Shown here: in pieces, positions 1 to 13,575 of the stretch | How the letters are laid out: each line of letters starts with the position of its first letter | Position numbering within the stretch: position 1 is the stretch's first letter | DNA from: Malachius bipustulatus | Taxonomy: Eukaryota; Arthropoda; Insecta; Coleoptera; Melyridae | Direction: 5' to 3' | Length of the DNA: 64,000 bases | NCBI GenBank assembly: GCA_910589415.1 | Contig: OU342630.1 | Location: 47,834,012 to 47,898,011, forward strand | Made by a program: the position numbers and the translations under genes | Notes under the pieces: model-generated | The model's input: the letters and a program-made list of their open reading frames with translations, nothing else | The model's database searches: none | What the model was told of the DNA's origin: nothing

Positions 1-100
1 TTAATACCTATTTAATTATTTGAGCACACTGGATCTAATCATATACTGTGAGTTATACTTTTGGTTTATTTAAACTTCAAAATTACAAAAAACATAAACA

Positions 101-239
101 GGTATAGTCGACCAAGAGATATAACGAAATGATCTAATTGTTAAACTGTCATTTTTTGTGACTTCAATAATATTTCAATAATCCAAAAATTGATAAAATG
201 ACACAAGTCGTTTCGTTATGTCTCTGATCCAACTATACC
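101..239. repeat. Small inverted-repeat element (MITE-like)
   Basis: The ends at 101-132 and 206-239 are imperfect inverted copies; both read GGTATAGT from the outside and share ATAACGAAA further in. The element is about 140 bp and has no coding capacity, so it is probably a non-autonomous DNA transposon. The superfamily is unknown because no clear target duplication is visible. Confidence 0.6.
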
Positions 240-528
240 TACCTATATCTAATATTTTGGAAATAATTTTTAAATGAGTTGGAATTTTTTTTTGCATTCT
301 CAAACAGGTATAAAAATAAAGTATAGACATTCCATACCACTTGTGGAATAAAACTCATAGTTCAGAAAGTAAATATTTTTGAAAAAAAAGCTCAGACAAG
401 TTAACTTAAATTTTTCATTTGGCATCTTTTCACCCTCAATTTAAATAATTTTTACCATTACCAATATTCCTCCCATCGTTTTGGGAATTTTTTTATTGAG
501 AATATACCATTTTTTTTGGCTGGAAATT

Positions 529-788
529 TATAGTCCGGATTTTTCTGAGTAAGTAGATATGAGGACATCTCGAAAGTACCCACTTAATATTAAAGTTAAG
601 TAGATTAAGTAATAGGTTAGCGAGTAGGTACCTAGTTTATTATTATACCTACTCTGGTTTTTAATTTTCTAGAAAATTAGAGAGAGGTATAGAGTACCTT
701 AAATATTGATCATCCTGGATAAGTGAAAATTATCAAGTTTCTCTCCACTTCTGAGGTGACCTCATACTCGGAAAAATCCGGACTACCT
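529..788. repeat. Palindromic element with AGTCCGGATTTTT arms
   Basis: Positions 529-577 and about 747-788 are inverted copies of each other, sharing AGTCCGGATTTTT and a GAGGACATCTC-like segment. The centre (about 580-745) is AT-rich and non-coding. It is likely a short foldback or MITE copy. Confidence 0.55.
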
Positions 789-1196
789 ATATACATCAGT
801 ACGTCAACAACCCAAAAACGGTAGGTGTCCATTTAAATAAAATATGTCCAAAATAGTGAGGGGAAAAGCGGTAACGGCAAAAATTCTGATTGAGGCTGAA
901 AAGATCCCAAATGAAAAATTAACGTTGACGTACGACGAGCTTTTTTTTAGAAAATATTTTTTTTTATTCCATAAGTTGTATTATACAGGGTCATCATATA
1001 TCCTTCTCTATATTGCAATCTCCTTACCTAACACAAACAACTATAATATTATATTTTCATTTTTTTCAAGATATTTCAGCGACGACTGAAGTTTTCCTGA
1101 ATTTTTCAAATTCTTAGAACGTATTAAATTCTCTGAACTCTTAAAATAACAAAGCTACCCACACAAGTACCAATGGTAAATTGGTGCCATCCTGTA

Positions 1197-2228
1197 TACA
1201 GGGTGTTTCATTAATCAGTGCAGAAAATTCAACTGGAGATTCCTTGCTGAATTTTAAGGGGGGTTTGTCATAAAAAAACATTTCTTAAAGACTCCCCTAA
1301 GAAGTTACATCCCCTTAAAGTATAGGGTAAAACATTCACATTTATCGATTTTTTTCTGAAATGACTTGAAATTTAAAAAAAGACGGCTAGGTATTCGAAT
1401 ACTACTACCAGGAAGCCTTCATATAATTACATAATTTTAACCACCCTTGTTCTCTGCAAGGGTGTGAAACATACTACCCCTAAAAGTTTTTTTTTCCAGA
1501 ACTTTTTTCCTAATATTTTTTTTTTATTTAAATTCACAGTTTTGAGGATCAGTTCAATAGAAAAAAAATTGTCTCCTAAAAATTTCACGGAAACTCAATA
1601 CTTTTCCACTAAATAAATAAAATAAGGGAATGTATTCAAGAAAATGGTGCCCATTTTAAGCACTGTCTTAAAAAATTTTTGTTAACTTAGTTAAATATGA
1701 TTTGTTTATTGTTTATTTTTTTTTTGTGTCATTTAATGTTTATTAAATATTTATTTATTTATTTAATTAAATATAAATATTTTACATATATTTTGCATAT
1801 TTACATATTTTTATAAATTTTATGTAAAATCACACTGTTATAATTATTTATGTAAGTCCGCTTATTTTATTATTTCTTTAGTGGAAAAGTATTGAGTTTC
1901 CGTGAACTTTTTAGAGACAATTTTTTTTTCAATTGAACTGAAACTTCAAAGTGTGAATTTAAAGATAAAAAAAAATAATTAGGAAAAAAGTTTTGGAAAT
2001 TTTTTTTTAGTGGTATGTAGTATGATTCACACCCTTGACCTTGCCGTTTTTTTTTTTATTTCAAGGCATTTCAGAAAAAAATCGATAAATGTGAATCTTA
2101 CCCTACTTTAAGGGGATGTAACTTCTTAGGGGAGGCTTTAAGAATTTTTTTTTATGCCAAACCCCTCTTAAAATTCAGCAAGTAATCTCCAGTTGAATTT
2201 TCTGCACTGATTAATGAAACACCGTGTA
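1197..2228. mobile_element. 1-kb foldback element
   Basis: The left end reads TACAGGGTGTTTCATTAATC and the right end is its near-complement, ending GAAACACCGTGTA. The arms continue inward for about 430 bp each: the CTCAATACTTTTCCACTAAA segment near 1595-1615 matches the complement near 1877-1900. The AT-only centre is at about 1620-1860. No ORF is present. It belongs to the TACAGGGTG-ended class that recurs through the window, and is probably mobilised by a transposase encoded elsewhere. Confidence 0.8.
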
Positions 2229-2279
2229 ACAAACCTACCTATGTTTGTTAAATTTTATAGACTGTTCCTAAATATCATG

Positions 2280-2765
2280 AATTAGAATTAGAATTTATTT
2301 ACTGTCTACATTTAGTAGGTTGCAATATATACACAGTATACAAATCAGTCTTAGAAGATAATAATAATAAAATTAATAAATACAAATATTATAAAATCAA
2401 CCATAAATATGGTGATGAATGATGTGTAGAGAATCAATTAGTATATTTTTCGAAATTATCATTATTTCATCTTTATTTAATTTGAATTTTTCGAAAAAAT
2501 TTAAAACACTATTACTAATTGATCCTCTAGCCCCAAACCACAAACCTAAAGTATGCCAATTTCGATTACCAAAATTTTCAAAATATTTTTTTTTATAATA
2601 TTCGACACAACCATCATAAATATTTTGTTTCTCCAATTGAACATCAGAATCTTGATTTGGATTATTAGTTTCAAAACGTATAGTTGGATCAATTATGTAG
2701 GCGTTATATTTGATTTTTTATCAAATGCAACTAGGTCACTGAAACGCTTCCTTCCTGCTTCATCT
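2280..2765 (-). pseudogene. Non-LTR retrotransposon ORF2 C-terminal fragment
   Basis: The minus strand encodes a 79-residue open stretch (2636 to 2397) with GLWFGARGS and a terminal IIHHHIYG. Upstream, in a shifted frame, it continues with DEAGRKRFSDL (near 2763-2730) and a DPTIRFE-like segment. This pattern resembles the C-terminal region of insect non-LTR retrotransposon polymerases; family assignment is from memory and the clade is not fixed. The 3' end at 2280-2300 carries (ATTCTA)-type tail repeats, as expected for LINE insertion. At least one frameshift breaks it and the reverse transcriptase core is absent, so it is a 5'-truncated dead copy. Confidence 0.6.
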
Positions 2766-2889
2766 AGGTATTGCAAAAACCTCTTTTACACGATATACAT
2801 CAAGGGAGAAATTCTTATAATAATTCAATTTTATGCAAATCATAGGTCCGCAAACTCTTCCTTACTGAATTAGGGGGTGTTGAAATTTG

Positions 2890-5800
2890 AAAACTTGTTC
2901 TTTTTTTTAACAAACATTTTTGATTGTGTAAGGGTTGGAGGCGGAGGCAGTCACTTTCAGCAATTATTGTTGTAAAGTAATTTCCTTGTTATGGTTTTTA
3001 TTTTGACTTTTTATTGTTATAATGCTACAAAAACTACTAAAAATTTTAATTTGATATGCCAATAGCAAATAATTAGAGAAAATAATTTTTATTATATTTT
3101 TTTTTTGATATAGCGTACAAAAAAAAACTATAAGAGACAAAAAAGTTTATAAATTAAACAGAAAATTCATATTGCAGTTCAGTATCTACCTACCAGTGAC
3201 GCATTGCAAAAAAGTTCAGGGGGAAAAATAAAGAGGCATGACACTTGAAAAAATCAGCCTGTAAATTCTCACAACTATTTGACATGCCCAATTAATAAAT
3301 AAAAAATAATAATATAACATTACAGGTCAGGTATCTAATAAATGTTTTTCAAATCCTCGTTGATCATTTATTTGTCAATAAAAAATTGTTTTTGGGAAAA
3401 ATTATATGAAGGTGACAAAATGTTCAACAGTGGAATAACAAAAAAAAAGAAGGAACCATCATAACCGGAAGTAAATGATACCCTCACGCCACGCTAACCG
3501 CAAACCAACCACCAGCTAACAAACATAAACTTGATACTCTTGCGGAAACTTCCACCAGAGGCGTCACGAGATGACGGGCTGTGAAATACGAGCAATCGAG
3601 CCTTATGCACGGGAACACACTGCACTACCAAATTTAGCCCTTTTATTACAAACAATGTTTTATACTTTTAGTTTTTTCTTATTTTTAAGATAAGACAAGA
3701 AAAATATGTTTATTTATCTAGTAATAATAGCTGCCTTCCTCCATTTTATTGATATAGTAATACTGCCCAATAGCACGCCTAAATGTACTCAAGAAGGACG
3801 AGAAATTTCTGAACTTTTAATTAAAAATCTAAACTACTTAATTAGAAAAATCCAGCCCCAAATCCAAATTTCCACCACGGCGCTCATGATAATACTATAA
3901 GATAATGAACGTTCTTCTAATGCCCGCTATAAGGCGACTACCTATTCCTTTTGCTTTTGGGGAGTCACGCCCTATCTAGCTCTAACTTGAGTGAAGGATC
4001 GCCACGATGATCCCCTAAGCGGGAAGTTGTTAAGGGAAGAGTAGCACGGACCATTTGAATCTAGATACTACTTCCAGCTGATCTGATTTAGTTTTTATTT
4101 CTATCCTGTGTCACTCCAGCTTCCGTGATGCTTTATGTTACAACAGTTACAGCTTTACACCTAATCTTCGAAACAGAACCATCGTAGAGGTTCAAAATAA
4201 TGTCATGCGAAATTGACATTTCATTTTCATTATAAATACTTATACGAAAGTATGTAATTTTATTGTCGTATGTCTTTTCCACTTTAATTTCATCAAAACT
4301 GTATACTTATTTTTTGACCTGATCGGTTGAGTATCAGTTTCAGAACAGATAACTGCAATTCGAAAAATTTTCCAGTTTACGGTACCTAGATAAGTTTAAT
4401 ACAAGAAAAATGAAAATTGATTTAAGAAAAACTTTGTTTTATTAAGAAAGAAACTGATTAAAAAAAAAAAAATTCCCATCATGATAGGAGCTGTGTTCCA
4501 GGGTTGAATAGCCAGCTGCAGTCAGTAGGCATTCAACACAAAAGTTCCTTTCATTCCACTTGAGAAGTCCACCGTTGCGGCATATATCCGTCTGAATTTT
4601 CTATTTTCTTTCAAAACAATTTTCTTAAGGTAGTAAATGCGGTAGATAAATTAAGGCAGCTTTTTGGTCTGCCATTCTACAAATTTTCTATAAAAATTGA
4701 TATTGTTTTTTGAAAAAAAAAGTTACTTTATACAAAAAAAAAAAAAACGGTTTACTGAAGGTTTTTGAAGAGCTGAAAAATAAACTTTTCCTTGTTGATT
4801 TTAGATGTCCCCGAAAAATAATAAACCACTCGGTCACTAGCTTGGATCCCTCACCCCCAGCACCGAATCCTACCGATCCTCAAAAGTTACAAGAAGTTGC
4901 CAAATCCAAACAGCTTGCATGAGGTAAACTACACCGTCATGTCCGTGGTCAAGAACAAACGTTGAAGACAAAACTGTCTTCAAACTGTTACAAATCTCCC
5001 TCCTTAAAAAGCGGTTCCTGACAATGAACTATGGGGACCTCGAAAACTATAAGAGTTCTTGTAACTATGAAGAGAAAAAAATAAACCACCTTATCAATGT
5101 CTCCTCGTATATCTATCTTGCATAAACTGCGGAGGTTCAAGGAACCCTCTCTGCCTCTTGGCAAAGTCATATGGACCAAGCTCTTCTCAATTAATAGAGT
5201 CTGGTAGAGTAATCCACTGGCACTGGAGAATCAATGGGCGCCTTCGAGCGGGGGGTACAGATCGTTTTTTATTTTGCCAATATGAGTTGTATGTGAGACC
5301 GAGTGATCTGTCAAATCTCCTGGAAAATAGCTGCTCGGAAATTTTATAAGAGTTAGAGAAACGTTTAAATGACATAACTTTTCATCTGTATCTTTTAAGC
5401 CACAGACACCTTCACGCCCGATCACACAGACCACAGACGCCTGGTCACATGGATCAATGGAAAATATTTTTTGTCCTGTTCTGACGAAAAAAAAAACACA
5501 TATCCTGTCAAATTTTATTGGAATCGAAATTGGAAACCTGATAAGTCTCTTATTGCCTACCTACAGATAATAACGTGTCCAAAATAGACAATTTGGAAAC
5601 ATAGCAAGAGTTTGAGTTAAATGGGAGGGATGAAAATATTAGCAGTTGTCGAGATTAACTTTATCGCCATTTCCTTATAGTTTATAGGAACTTCTTTTAA
5701 TGAAAAAAAAATAAATATATCAACATGGAACTGAAGCAAGAATCTCTGAATCGAGGATTCTTATAAAAAATGTAAAACAAACGTCTCTCAAGAGAACTAA

Positions 5801-7870
5801 AACTGAAACGAAGCAGGAGAAAAGTTTATCAAAAACGTCTTGGGATACGTAGGTATATCATTATTTTATTTTATTTTACCTGGTCTTATTCGGCTTGTTA
5901 CAATTGCCTATGCATACCACTTGAATTCGTCCATAAATTAATCACCGCTTCCTGTTGAATTGCTTCAATTGCTTATCGAGCCACCCCTAAAGAGTTATAC
6001 ACCGTATAGCGCCTTAGCGTAGACTTCAATTATTGCAAAAGTATAGCAAAATTTATAATTTTGAATAATTGTGCTATTGTAAAAACCCTTGACGAAGTAG
6101 GTTTTCTTAAGTAGACTTTCGCAATCGTTCCTTCTCGTTATAAGAGACGCCAAAAACTTCAAGCACTCAATACATCCCCAACTTTTTGAAATGTCTGCTA
6201 ATGTATAATAATTGATAACGACAAAACTGTTCATTTATAGTATGGATTTGAAAATTAATTGACCTTTTGAATACATAAGAATATAAAATCCATAATACAG
6301 CTCAATTTGCATGAATGTTATTGTTTTTCGATGTATTTTTTTTACAAGCGTTTTATATTGTAACGCGTCTACAATATTATACCCATACCTCTGTACTTCT
6401 GACCATCGATAGGTAGCTTTACCTTTCTGCTAATTAATGGCATGCCACATGTAACTACCTACCTAAGGTTTCATCTTGAGTGCCAATACCGACATTACAA
6501 ACACTTCTAATAAGCGAACCGAAGAGACATACATCGCTAGTTGTTAGAGTATAATGTCACATATAGGTAGTTAGGAAACGATTTTAAAATTTTTATTATA
6601 GATTAAGGAAACTTCTTTTCTTCATGTTTAATCCCGTCCACGTATACGCCTCTGTCTTATATATGTCCTACGGCAGCTATATATGGGACATTGCTAGAGC
6701 TCCGGATGTGGTACGGCCGTTTGAGTACAGGCGCCACCACGGCTGTTATATGAATTAAGTTTACTGTCGCACTGATTTTTTTTCTTCGTCCAAGACATAT
6801 TGCTGGCAGACACGCACACTCGTATTTCTTTAAATTTAATTTCACCCAGTGTTTATGAGCTTTGTTTATGCACTTTTTGCCGCAATTAATCTCTGCTTTA
6901 TGTACCGTCAAAGGGGATTCTTGTTAAAGCGTTCACTCCTGGAAATATGTGGCTAGAGGACGATACTCGGAAGGCGCTGCTGCAGTCATTTCTTTGCCAC
7001 CGCTTTTCTGGGTATCATACACAAGAACGCTCGATTTACTGCGTAATTTCGCTGTTATGTCTTGTTGCGATGCTAGACACACATAACGCCAGTTTATACT
7101 CTTTTTTTTCGTAAATCTACCAAGTATTATTATTTCCTGTACAACATGAGTTATATCAAATAAGTCGAATAGTTCCCAAATAGTGTGATTTTGGTGCTTT
7201 GTAAATAAGGGCCTGCGTAGTCTGTGAACTTATAGGTAAATAACTCCTAGGTAGGTATAAACAAGATTATACCTACTTAATTAACAATGGTTTCATTATA
7301 TTCTCCTTATTACATCATAGCTCTAATTGTCTTATATCTTTAAAAATATTTTTACAATACTCCCTAATTTTCCATTGGGACTCTGCGGGGTCCTTCGATA
7401 TTCAAGCAAAGCGACCAAGAAAATCTAATACCCAATCACGCGATAATAAATTAAATTAACATTTTCGTTAATTTTAAGATTGTTTATATTTGTAGATTGT
7501 AGATTTCTATTTATACCAACAAAACAATAAATTCACATGCACATGTTTCGTAATTAAGTGCAATCGATCTTTCCATTTAGAAATTATCAACCCGCAGTAC
7601 CATTTAGAAATGAATTACTGCTTATCTATTTAATTTGTTCACATGTTAAGTGAATTTCTTGCATAACTGCTCCCCAAAGGATTCACGGAAGCGAATTCAG
7701 GACTCTGTACCAGTTCATGGGTAACAATTACTACACGTGCACTTATCAAACATTTGAGTTCATATCAAATATATACACAGTGTTGCCGTTAGTTTCTACA
7801 AAGTGTCTCCTTTTTCAGAGCTCATTATGAATATCTCCATCTCGTAAACACCAAAAGAAATAATAAGTAC
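2890..7870. other. No recognisable gene
   Basis: This is AT-rich DNA with homopolymer runs (for example 4460-4470 and 4733-4747). The open frames are short, low-complexity or overlap on several strands (4988-5434), with no recognisable domain. I see no complete repeat termini here. Confidence 0.5.
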
Positions 7871-7871
7871 G

Positions 7872-8275
7872 CAGGGTCGGTTAAATTAAAGAAAAAGATG
7901 CTCTATTTTGTGGCTATTTCGAATCCGTCAAGACATACTTACAAGATATCTTTGACAGTTCCTGAAATATCCTGAAAAACTGAAAAATCGAGATTTCTTA
8001 TTTTCTTCATCTTTTTTTAATAGTCGCCATATTATTTTTTCTGTCGTTCGGTATAAAAAAAAAGTTAATGGAAATTAAAAATTGATAATATTAAAAAAAA
8101 AAAATCTTTTTTTCTTTCTTTTTTCTTAAAAAAACAACTTTTTATTCCGAATATCATTGGAAAAATTAAAAAACAAAATGCAAGTACGAAAAATGACTGC
8201 ATTGAATTCACGTGATTGTAGGTGGAAAAATGTTTGATTTTGTCGAAAAAAGAAAACTTTTTTTTCAAAGTTTAA
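7872..8275. repeat. One-armed copy of the GGTTAAAT palindromic family
   Basis: The start GCAGGGTCGGTTAAATTAAA, the TCGAGATTTCTTATTTTCTTC segment (about 7988) and GTCGCCATATTATTTTTTC (about 8024) recur near 13268, 59720-60070 and 63100-63740. Only one half is recognisable here, so this is a truncated copy. Confidence 0.4.
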
Positions 8276-8581
8276 TTATTAATGCCCAAGTAAATAATGA
8301 AATTTTATGTTCTTTTCCACAGTTATCAACCACGTAAATTAGTGCGTTGTGAGGAGAATTAAAGATTAAAATGCAAGACTTGCAGCCATGTTGCCAGAAA
8401 AATCGAGAATACTCTTCATGTCATCACACCACTCATTTATGAAGGGGAGAAAAATCAAGGAAATGGACTCATTTTCCGAGTCAGTGATATTAGTAGCAAT
8501 AGCTCTTGTTCACTTGGGTGGTTCATACAAAACCAGCCGTTATAGGCGAATAATAACCCTCGTGAATAAATGGCCTTCATT

Positions 8582-9780
8582 ATACAGAGTGTTTCAAAAC
8601 ATGTGTCGAAAAATTAAAGGTGTGATTCCTTGACGTGTTTTGAGAAAAAAGTTGCTATTAACATTTAACATGGACCCGCAAACCTATACCATCTTCAAGA
8701 TACAGTACTACTCAAATTGCTTTCCCTATGGGAGTGGCGTAGATTTTAGGGTTGCTTGTAATTTTTTGTCCCTAATTTCTACGACACTACGACACTGGGA
8801 AATTGGCATTGCGTGAAAGCGCATTTTAAACTGTCAAAATTTCCAACATATAAAACGTGCTCTTTACAAAAGCCTTCATTAATGTGACCTGTTTTTTCAG
8901 TCACTAAATTATGTTATGGTTTATTCCAATGCCACATTAAAAAAAAATTTATTAGCCCGCTTATCTCAAGCGCTTGCTGAGATATCGCCAAAAAACTGAA
9001 AAAATAAATTGACACCCTATAGGTACCTATACAGGGTTATTCACGGTATACGCCACGGAAGTTTATGGCCGTGTCTCTGGATTTAAGGATCTTTTTATTT
9101 TTGGATTGGACAAATCTACAATGTTATCCATTTTAGGTATAAACGACGAAAAACACAAAATATTAATAATTGTACATAGATCTGGCGCTCTGCTAATAAA
9201 CTGCGACGTTTCTCTAGTATAGGTGCATGGTAATTATAAATCGGGATACAATGTAATTCAGCGTTCAGCGTCTCGTGTTCAGTTGTTGTTGCTAGTTGCA
9301 AACGCCCCGACTGAGTCGCTCCGCTCTCCGCTCACTACTTGCACTCGACGAGCGTGCACTAACGTGACAGATTTAGCGTTAAATAATGAACCGCTACGGC
9401 ACTTTATTTCACCCAAACTACTTTATTTCACTCTTCAAGATAATCGTACATTTTATGAACTAAGAAACGTCTAAAAAAGTTCATTTTATGAATCACTCGT
9501 AGATAAAAAAACATAACGTTGATATGTTTCATGCTATTGGGGCACCTGTACATTATGAATATAATTTTGAAACGTACCTTTGCCGAGTCTCTATCCACTC
9601 CAAAAATAAAAAGATCCTAAAATCCAGAGACACGGCCATAAACTTCCGTGGCGTATACCGTGAATAACCCTGTATCTCTCGAAAACGGTACATTTGCGGA
9701 CCCATCATGTTAATAAAAAACTTTCTTCTATAAGAACAAGGCAGGATACTTAATCCATTTTCGGTCACACTTTCTCCTAC
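8582..9780. repeat. Old interrupted palindromic element
   Basis: The left-arm sequence AACATGGACCCGCAAACCTA (near 8670) is matched on the opposite strand near 9685-9710 (the + strand reads ATTTGCGGACCCATCATGTT). The arms are diverged, and the right one lies directly beside a younger TIR element at 9030-9674 that evidently inserted into it. Confidence 0.5.
9030..9674. mobile_element. TIR element, 645 bp, non-autonomous
   Basis: The left end TACAGGGTTATTCACGGTAT and the right end ATACCGTGAATAACCCTGTA are exact complements. The match extends about 80 bp inward on each side, through CACGGCCATAAACTTCCGTG. The interior (9115-9590) contains a CpG-rich stretch near 9300-9360 but no coding sequence I can recognise. 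Confidence 0.8.
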
Positions 9781-10707
9781 AGTTCATGAAAATGAACGTG
9801 TCATTGTATGAGTCTTTAATTTTTTTAAACTGCTATACGCGGCATATTTTATTTTTGACGTTTTTAAGAAGAGTGGTTTGAAAATGTTGTTTCCCTTGAT
9901 GTTTTCTATATACCTACTAAGTCAAAAAAAGTTTCCCTAAAAAGTCCCAAGTTAAAAAACAACATGGCTATAGAAAAAAGTGAAGTATTTTTCACTTGAT
10001 TTACAATTTTATAAATTATTATAGATAGGTACCTACCTAAATTGTCCAATGTGGCAAGACAGCCTTCTACTTAGGTATATTATTGAATAATCTCGTTGCG
10101 CTCAGTGTCGTATCATAATCGGGGGCAATAGACAATAAAAGGATTATTTATATTAATCGCTTCTAAAATTATTAAGTAGTCTGCTGAACTGTGATATTCC
10201 ATAATAGCATTTATTACGGAGGGCCCCTGCCATGTCCCTTTATTCGACTTTGGAAAGTCGTACACCTGCATAAGTGCTACATGTGTGCCCCGTGCAGTGC
10301 AATAATATACCTACATTTCTCGTATATTATTATTAATACAATTTGATCTTGAATAAACTGTACCTAGTTAATGTTTTATCTAATATTAATCAATTATTCG
10401 ATAGTAATTAAAAGACATAAGTTCTGATGGGTATAGATACCTACACATTATGCCATGAATACCATGATATGCTTCCATTATGACAGGTGAAATTTCGAAT
10501 CGTTCGTATCTGCTTACCTCCATAATAATTGTTTAGTGAACAATAGCACATATTTTAATCAGCAAGTCATTGTGAAGGATAATAATGAATAACATAGTCC
10601 CGTATATATTTTTTCTTATACACCTACCTGTATTTATCCTTTCTACCCATACACACAAAAAATTTTGACTTGAAAAATTCAAACAATAACTCTGGAAAAG
10701 TCCGATG

Positions 10708-11516
10708 TACTCTCTGTACACTGAGAGTTGTCCGTTGTCATGCCACACTGATTCTGACTAAACAATTTCATTTAATTCGATTTGAATCGTACACTTATTT
10801 CTAAGTCGAACCAGATGTGGTATCGCAGTTCGTGTCATTGGCGTGTGTTGAGGAATAATGAATATCCTATAAATATATTATTGACGAAGTAGAGCCTTGC
10901 AACTTTTTGATAACAAATATATATAATGCAAGTAAATAAGAATCATAATAATTATTGTTATCATCATGATAGAAATATCATGTCATCTACCTGCTGGTTG
11001 CCGTTTAAAAGAAAGAATAACACCTCCCGTTTTCTTATTCTGCAAGTAAAATATTCCAGCAATTTAACCACAAGACCACGTACTAGGGAGTTCAATCGTT
11101 TTCCAGGCAAAACAAGGAAATAGATTTTTAAGCATTCGCGCAATTAATAAGTTAGGTACTCATAGTTTATCACACCGTACAATAACCACAGGTAATTCTG
11201 CTAATTTCGTATTAAAAACGTTTCAAATCACAACACAAACCTTATTAGTATATTTACCGCTGACACTGACACTACTGACAGCAGCGACGACAATCTTATC
11301 GTAATATCGTATCAATCTAAGCGTATCAAGACGCGAGTCGATACTTCCGTCTCACTCTCGCTCATCTTTTTAGAATTGCTGACGATTCAAACGTATTTCA
11401 GACAATACGTCCCATTTTAACTTGATTGACTATGCAATGCAATAGAAGGAGTAAGAAACATAACGAGATGATGTATCCGTAGTTATCACAACAGACAACT
11501 CTCAGTGTACAGAGTA
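10708..11516. mobile_element. TIR element with ACACTGAGAGTTGTC termini
   Basis: The left terminus at 10708-10738 and the right at 11488-11516 are inverted copies sharing TGTACACTGAGAGTTGTC; the left has a 2-bp insertion. The spacing is 809 bp. A CpG-containing, promoter-like stretch lies at 11270-11370 (CGACGACAATCTTATCG, CGCGAGTCG). No transposase is seen. This is a non-autonomous DNA element or deletion derivative of unknown superfamily. Confidence 0.55.
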
Positions 11517-11519
11517 AAG

Positions 11520-13265
11520 TTACTCCAAGACTACCTAAAACGTAGGTCCCCAAAGGCGCTAAAAAAAACCTTTTTAACGTTTTTTTGTAAATTCAGGAGG
11601 AAAGGTATTAGGACCAGTACCGGTAAGATATAGGTAAATAACCTAATTCTTATATGTAGACAATTCAAGGGTATTGTCACAAACATAAACTTCACCGTTT
11701 TGCTGTGGGCTCAGCTCCCGATAAGTATTTGTAGATTAGAAAATTGTTAATGGGAATTTTTGATTAATAGTAGAAGGGAGGATTTCATTCAGCCATTTCT
11801 CGTATGTATACCTACATGATTATGAACATGGAAAAATGACATATTTGCCTATGGTTTGAAGAATCTTAAAGTTAATTTAAGGCGCAGGATCGGTAAAATA
11901 TTAAAGAAAGCGCCAGGATGAAGCCATTTTTTTGGAAACTAAAAGGTAATTAATGGATATAATGCAGTTACAGAAGCACCATTATAACAGTTAGAAGACG
12001 GTTACATCAGCCATTAAATTGAAGGTATGTTATAATTCGCATTATCCTTTTCGGTAATCTGGACATTTCTATCAGCTTTAAATGTATTTTTACCAAGAAC
12101 TTTTACCGTCTTCAGATTATGCGCACAGAATTGTAACATGCTGCAATTTCTAAAAAATATTATTGGCATGTAATAATGGCTGAGATATTACGTTGGATGA
12201 AATATCAGTTGTAGATAAAGCGTGCATGATTTCGCCGAAATGGCGTAACATTTTTCTACATTGGAGAATTAGAAGAATAAGCTTCTCGTTATCCGGCTTT
12301 TTTCCGGCTTGACTTAAAGAAAGGTCTGTGAACTTACACACGATAATTTTAGTAAAAAGGTCGTCGAGTCTTTTATCTTGAGAAAATCATTTCTTCGCCT
12401 TTTAAAATGTTTGCAAGATATTCACAAGTGTACTTTGACGTACTATAAATGCGTTACAGCTTTTATTTTAGTGCTGTCACGCAGCATTGTCATTCTCTCA
12501 TATAGTTACCAAGAAAAAACTAAGCTGTCATATTAAAGAAGTGCAGTAGTCATCATTTCATAAATTTTTCTAAGATCTGGATTTCGCAAGTTTTTCCAAA
12601 ATGACATCTTCTAATATGTAGGTACACATACACCCTGACGGTACTATAGAATAATTTGCGAAAAGATTAAACTATTAAAAAATAGATTTTACAACGTCGC
12701 ATATAAATGATAAATAATATCCTGTTGCTACTGCACAGCCTTTGAATGTTAGTTTTTTCAGCGAGCGTGATTGAGCATCTTTGATTTTCATGAAAAGGAA
12801 TCCTGAAGTAAACCCGTCGCTACCGATAAAGCCACTGGGTCATTAATTATACCTTCATGGAGTCATCAATCAGTCTATGCTGCGATCAGATAAATGTGAT
12901 ATGAAAATGCCTAAACTCGAGATTGATTTAATATTGTTCGTGATATATTATTATTATTCAACATCGTATATAATACAACCTTGACAACATGATTTTACCG
13001 TCCATGCTTGTTATTCCGAAAGAATTTTCCACGGCGGACACTGGAAATATTTTTACGCCGCAGAATTTTTTTTGTGCATTTATTATTTTACGAGGCGTAT
13101 GACATAAATACTAAAAGATACTCTTTGATTTAGGTAAGTTATCTTTATGTATCTAACAATAAATGAAAGTCTGATACAAAAAATTTCTTTCAAGATTATA
13201 GTCTTAACCCGTATTTAGAGTTATCAAAATCTATTTTCCAATACAGGCAACTTTTTTTTATTCTA
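11520..13265. other. No recognisable gene
   Basis: This is AT-rich intergenic or intronic sequence. Open frames are short and without recognisable domains. I see no element termini. Confidence 0.5.
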
Positions 13266-13575
13266 TAAAATACGCAGAGTCGGTTAAATAGGCAAAGTTG
13301 GGTAGAATTTGATGCTGATTTGTAAACTGAAAAGAATTTTAAAAATTCAGAAAAACTGAATAATCTAATAGCTTTTTTCTTACCTATTTCTTATTTTCCA
13401 AATTTTCTTATTTTATAGCCACATCTTCTTTCTCAATAATAAAAAAGGTGTTGGTAGCTGAAATAAAAAAAGAAGATTCATGGGTTCTAGGGCTCATAGA
13501 AAATATACCACTTTCGCCTGAGTATTTTTTTGGAGCTCTAGAACCCACGAATTTTCTTTTTACTATTCGTAGGTA

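Noticed and set aside
4710..4922. Lys-rich 70-codon frame
   Set aside because: It arises from poly-A runs. No recognisable protein and no flanking gene signals.
5000..5435. Overlapping open frames on both strands at 4988-5434
   Set aside because: They lack any domain, repeat termini or splice context. Overlap of several frames is better explained by locally lower stop-codon density.
6657..6911. 84-codon minus-strand frame with several Cys
   Set aside because: Cys spacing fits no zinc-finger class, and there is no support from composition or neighbours.
9116..9474. Short frames inside the 9030-9674 TIR element
   Set aside because: They occur on both strands of a palindromic non-autonomous element and show no transposase motif.
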